This document shows positions 62,610 to 64,000 of a DNA stretch of 64,000 nucleotides, piece after piece; within the stretch, counting starts at the first letter, position 1, and each line of letters starts with the position of its first letter. The stretch covers positions 24,120 to 88,119 of the forward strand of contig NZ_JAIMCG010000019.1 in the NCBI RefSeq assembly GCF_019795295.1. Reading direction: 5' to 3'. Source of the stretch: Cupriavidus sp. AU9028. Lineage in GTDB: Bacteria; Pseudomonadota; Gammaproteobacteria; Burkholderiales; Burkholderiaceae. The notes under the pieces are model-generated. The model was not told where the DNA came from. It saw only the letters and a program-made list of their open reading frames with translations, and made no database searches. A program made the position numbers and the translations under genes.

Positions 62610-62653
62610 AGCGAGAGTTCCGGGAAAGCACGGCCGCGACACGGCGCGCGGTA

Positions 62654-63343
62654 TCAATGGGGTTGCGTTGGGTCGGTCGCGGCGGACGCGCCGGCGGCGG
62701 GCACGGGGCCAGCCTTGCGCGGCAGTTCGGCCGGGGCCACCACGCCCATCGACACGATGTATTTCAGGGCGGCATCGACCGTCATGTCGAGCTCGATGGT
62801 GTCGGCCTTCGGCATCATCAGGAAGAAGCCGGAGGTCGGGTTGGGCGTCGTCGGCACGTAGACGCTGACGTACTCGCCCTGCAGGTGATTCTGCACGTCG
62901 CCGCCGGGGCGGCCGGTCAGGAAGGCAATGGTCCAGGAGCCTTCCCGCGGATACTGCACCAGCAGCGCCTTGCGAAAGGCATTGCCGGACGAGGACAGCA
63001 GCGTGTCGGACACCTGCTTGACGCTCGAATAGATCGGCCCCACCACCGGAATGCGGTGCACCAGCGCCTCCCACCAGCGCACCAGGCGCTGGCCGATGAA
63101 GTTGTGCGCCAGCATGCCGACCAGCAGGATGAACAGCAGCGTCAGGATGGCGCCCAGGCCCGGCACGCGCATGCCGAACAGCTGGCGGTCGAACTGCCAC
63201 GCTTCGGGCAGCACCGCCAGGCTCTGGTCCATGGTGCCGATGATCAGGCTCAGCACCCACAGCGTGATGCCGAGCGGCACCAGGACCAGCAGGCCGGTCA
63301 GGAACCAGGTCTTCAGCATCGAGGTTTTCTTGTTGGATGCCAC
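62654..63343 (-). CDS. DUF502 family membrane protein
   Basis: The 229-residue protein starts with GTG at 63343, six bases after AGGAAG, giving [17 protein letters not shown]; an internal ATG at 63319 is the alternative. Two membrane helices (about 10-31 and 62-84) and the family stretch [21 protein letters not shown] (pieces: [15 protein letters not shown], about 95-110) followed by [17 protein letters not shown] are clear. Its role is unknown. It lies between the FmdB-like and aspS genes, a conserved beta-proteobacterial order. The C-terminal tail is Ala/Pro-rich. Confidence 0.88.
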   Translation of the reverse strand: MASNKKTSMLKTWFLTGLLVLVPLGITLWVLSLIIGTMDQSLAVLPEAWQFDRQLFGMRVPGLGAILTLLFILLVGMLAHNFIGQRLVRWWEALVHRIPVVGPIYSSVKQVSDTLLSSSGNAFRKALLVQYPREGSWTIAFLTGRPGGDVQNHLQGEYVSVYVPTTPNPTSGFFLMMPKADTIELDMTVDAALKYIVSMGVVAPAELPRKAGPVPAAGASAATDPTQPH

Positions 63344-63356
63344 GTGTCTTCCTGCT

Positions 63357-63704
63357 TCAGTGGCAGGCGCAGGACGTGCCGCAGCCGCCCGAACCGCCGG
63401 TGGAGGCGGCCGGAGCAGCCGAGGCAGCCGGCGCCGCGGCAGCGGCCGCGCCGTCGGACGAAGCGGCCGCGCCGCTGCCGTTGTCGGCACCGCTGCTGGC
63501 GCCGCCGGCGCCGCTATTGCCGCCGCGGAAATCGGTCACGTACCAGCCGGAGCCCTTGAGCTGGAAGCCGGCGGCGGTCAGTTGTTTCTTGAAGGTGCCG
63601 GCCGAATTGCAGGACGGGCAGTCGGTAAGCGGCGCATCGCTCATCTTCTGCAGCACATCGCGGCCATGGCCGCAGGCGTCGCAACGGTAGGCATAGATCG
63701 GCAT
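63357..63704 (-). CDS. FmdB-family zinc-ribbon protein
   Basis: The 115-residue protein starts MPIYAYRCDACGHG. Its N-terminal zinc ribbon uses CDACG (C8, C11) and DCPSCNS (C29, C32). FKKQLTAAGFQLKGSGWY (about 38-55) is the FmdB C-block. After about residue 60 there is a low-complexity Ala/Gly/Ser linker and a Cys-rich end (GGCGTSCACH). The start at 63704 has GGAGA-type bases upstream. It heads the fmdB-DUF502-aspS unit, probably from a TATAAT promoter at 63789-63784. The biological role of this family is unsettled. Confidence 0.88.
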   Translation of the reverse strand: MPIYAYRCDACGHGRDVLQKMSDAPLTDCPSCNSAGTFKKQLTAAGFQLKGSGWYVTDFRGGNSGAGGASSGADNGSGAAASSDGAAAAAAPAASAAPAASTGGSGGCGTSCACH

Positions 63705-63783
63705 GATGGGTCTCCAGGAGATCCGGTATGGGGTCAGACGGAAAAATGGCACGGCATGGCCGGATGGCCATGCAAAGCCTTGA

Positions 63784-63789
63784 ATTATA
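63784..63789 (-). promoter_or_regulatory. Putative -10 of the fmdB-DUF502-aspS unit
   Basis: A perfect TATAAT on the minus strand (63789-63784), about 80 bases before the FmdB start. The -35 is weak. Confidence 0.45.
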
Positions 63790-63853
63790 AACCGTTGCCG
63801 GGTCGGACGGCCGGGGGAAATAAGCGGGGCTTTGGAGCGTTGTCGCGCATGGA

Positions 63854-63877
63854 AAGACCAACCCCTCTCCCCGGCCC
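63854..63877 (-). repeat. Truncated REP-like unit (locus 7)
   Basis: Bases 63854-63877 match the tail and part of the stem of the diverged unit seen at 6410-6456, then the match stops after GGCCC. The other half of the palindrome is missing. Confidence 0.65.
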
Positions 63878-64000
63878 TTGTATCTTAATGGTTGGGATTT
63901 GGACCGGCTCAGTAGCCCGACTGCCCTCTGGGACCTCAAGCCCGTGGGAGAGCGCTGGGATCTGGGTCGGACCGTTCTTTCTTGCAACCCGTACGGTTGT
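63878..64000. other. Unidentified sequence joined to a broken REP unit at the window edge
   Basis: From 63878 the sequence no longer matches the repeat and is less GC-rich. No open frame of significance is visible in the 123 bases and I could not assign it. It may be the end of an insertion element that targeted the REP unit; the window stops before any transposase gene. Confidence 0.35.

Overview
The window is GC-rich chromosomal DNA of a beta-proteobacterium of the Burkholderiaceae, most like Cupriavidus or Ralstonia. I base this on gene content and order (dusB-fis-purH-ruvCAB, erpA-bactofilin-rpsI-rplM, gltIJKL beside gdhA, and a TetR-acyl-CoA dehydrogenase-FadB-like-thiolase-hydratase operon like the beta-oxidation cluster I recall from C. 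necator H16) and on the type A RNase P RNA. It is mostly core genome. I saw no tRNA, rRNA, CRISPR array, prophage or complete insertion sequence.

Layout. 1-12.4 kb (+): 5'-truncated pepP, a small unknown protein, ubiH-like, dusB-fis, purH, ruvC, a lipoprotein glycerophosphodiesterase, ruvA, ruvB, an ankyrin protein ending in a CaaX-like tetrapeptide, and a YhhQ-type queuosine-precursor transporter. 12.4-15.6 kb (-): tyrS-dtd-PEBP-phosphoglycerate-mutase-like cluster. 15.8-18.4 kb (+): M23 peptidase and anmK. 18.4-20.4 kb (-): erpA, bactofilin, rplM-rpsI. 20.7-28.0 kb (+): a Fur-box-headed iron-uptake operon (FecI-type sigma, FecR, TonB receptor, DUF4198, DUF3649, PepSY, DUF3325). 28.2-30.1 kb: a lipoprotein with Ig-like and Kelch repeats. 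30.1-31.5 kb: a regulatory region with a candidate antisense-Shine-Dalgarno small RNA, a three-repeat Pho box, an OsmC protein and rnpB. 31.5-34.7 kb (-): DUF3025, pyrC, glycerate kinase. 34.9-35.7 kb (+): class II glutamine amidotransferase. 35.9-41.7 kb (-): LysR, gdhA and gltIJKL, a glutamate uptake and deamination block. 41.8-43.0 kb (+): cysteine dioxygenase and an Lrp regulator. 43.1-45.9 kb (-): NMT1-type ABC importer behind a sigma-54-like promoter. 46.1-48.6 kb: Atm1-type exporter and divergent acyl-CoA thioesterase. 48.7-55.8 kb (-): fatty-acid beta-oxidation operon with its TetR regulator and operator-like palindrome. 56.1-63.7 kb: cardiolipin synthase, MobB-like protein, EEP nuclease and nudB, a membrane-anchored coiled-coil protein, and fmdB-DUF502-aspS.

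A REP-like palindromic element (core CCCCTCTCCC and its complement) recurs in seven places, usually between convergent genes. The last copy breaks off at 63877 and unrelated sequence runs to the window edge, which may be the end of a mobile element. The observations most worth checking are the anti-SD small RNA, the ankyrin-CaaX protein, the Pho box before osmC, the sigma-54 site, and the REP family with its broken copy.
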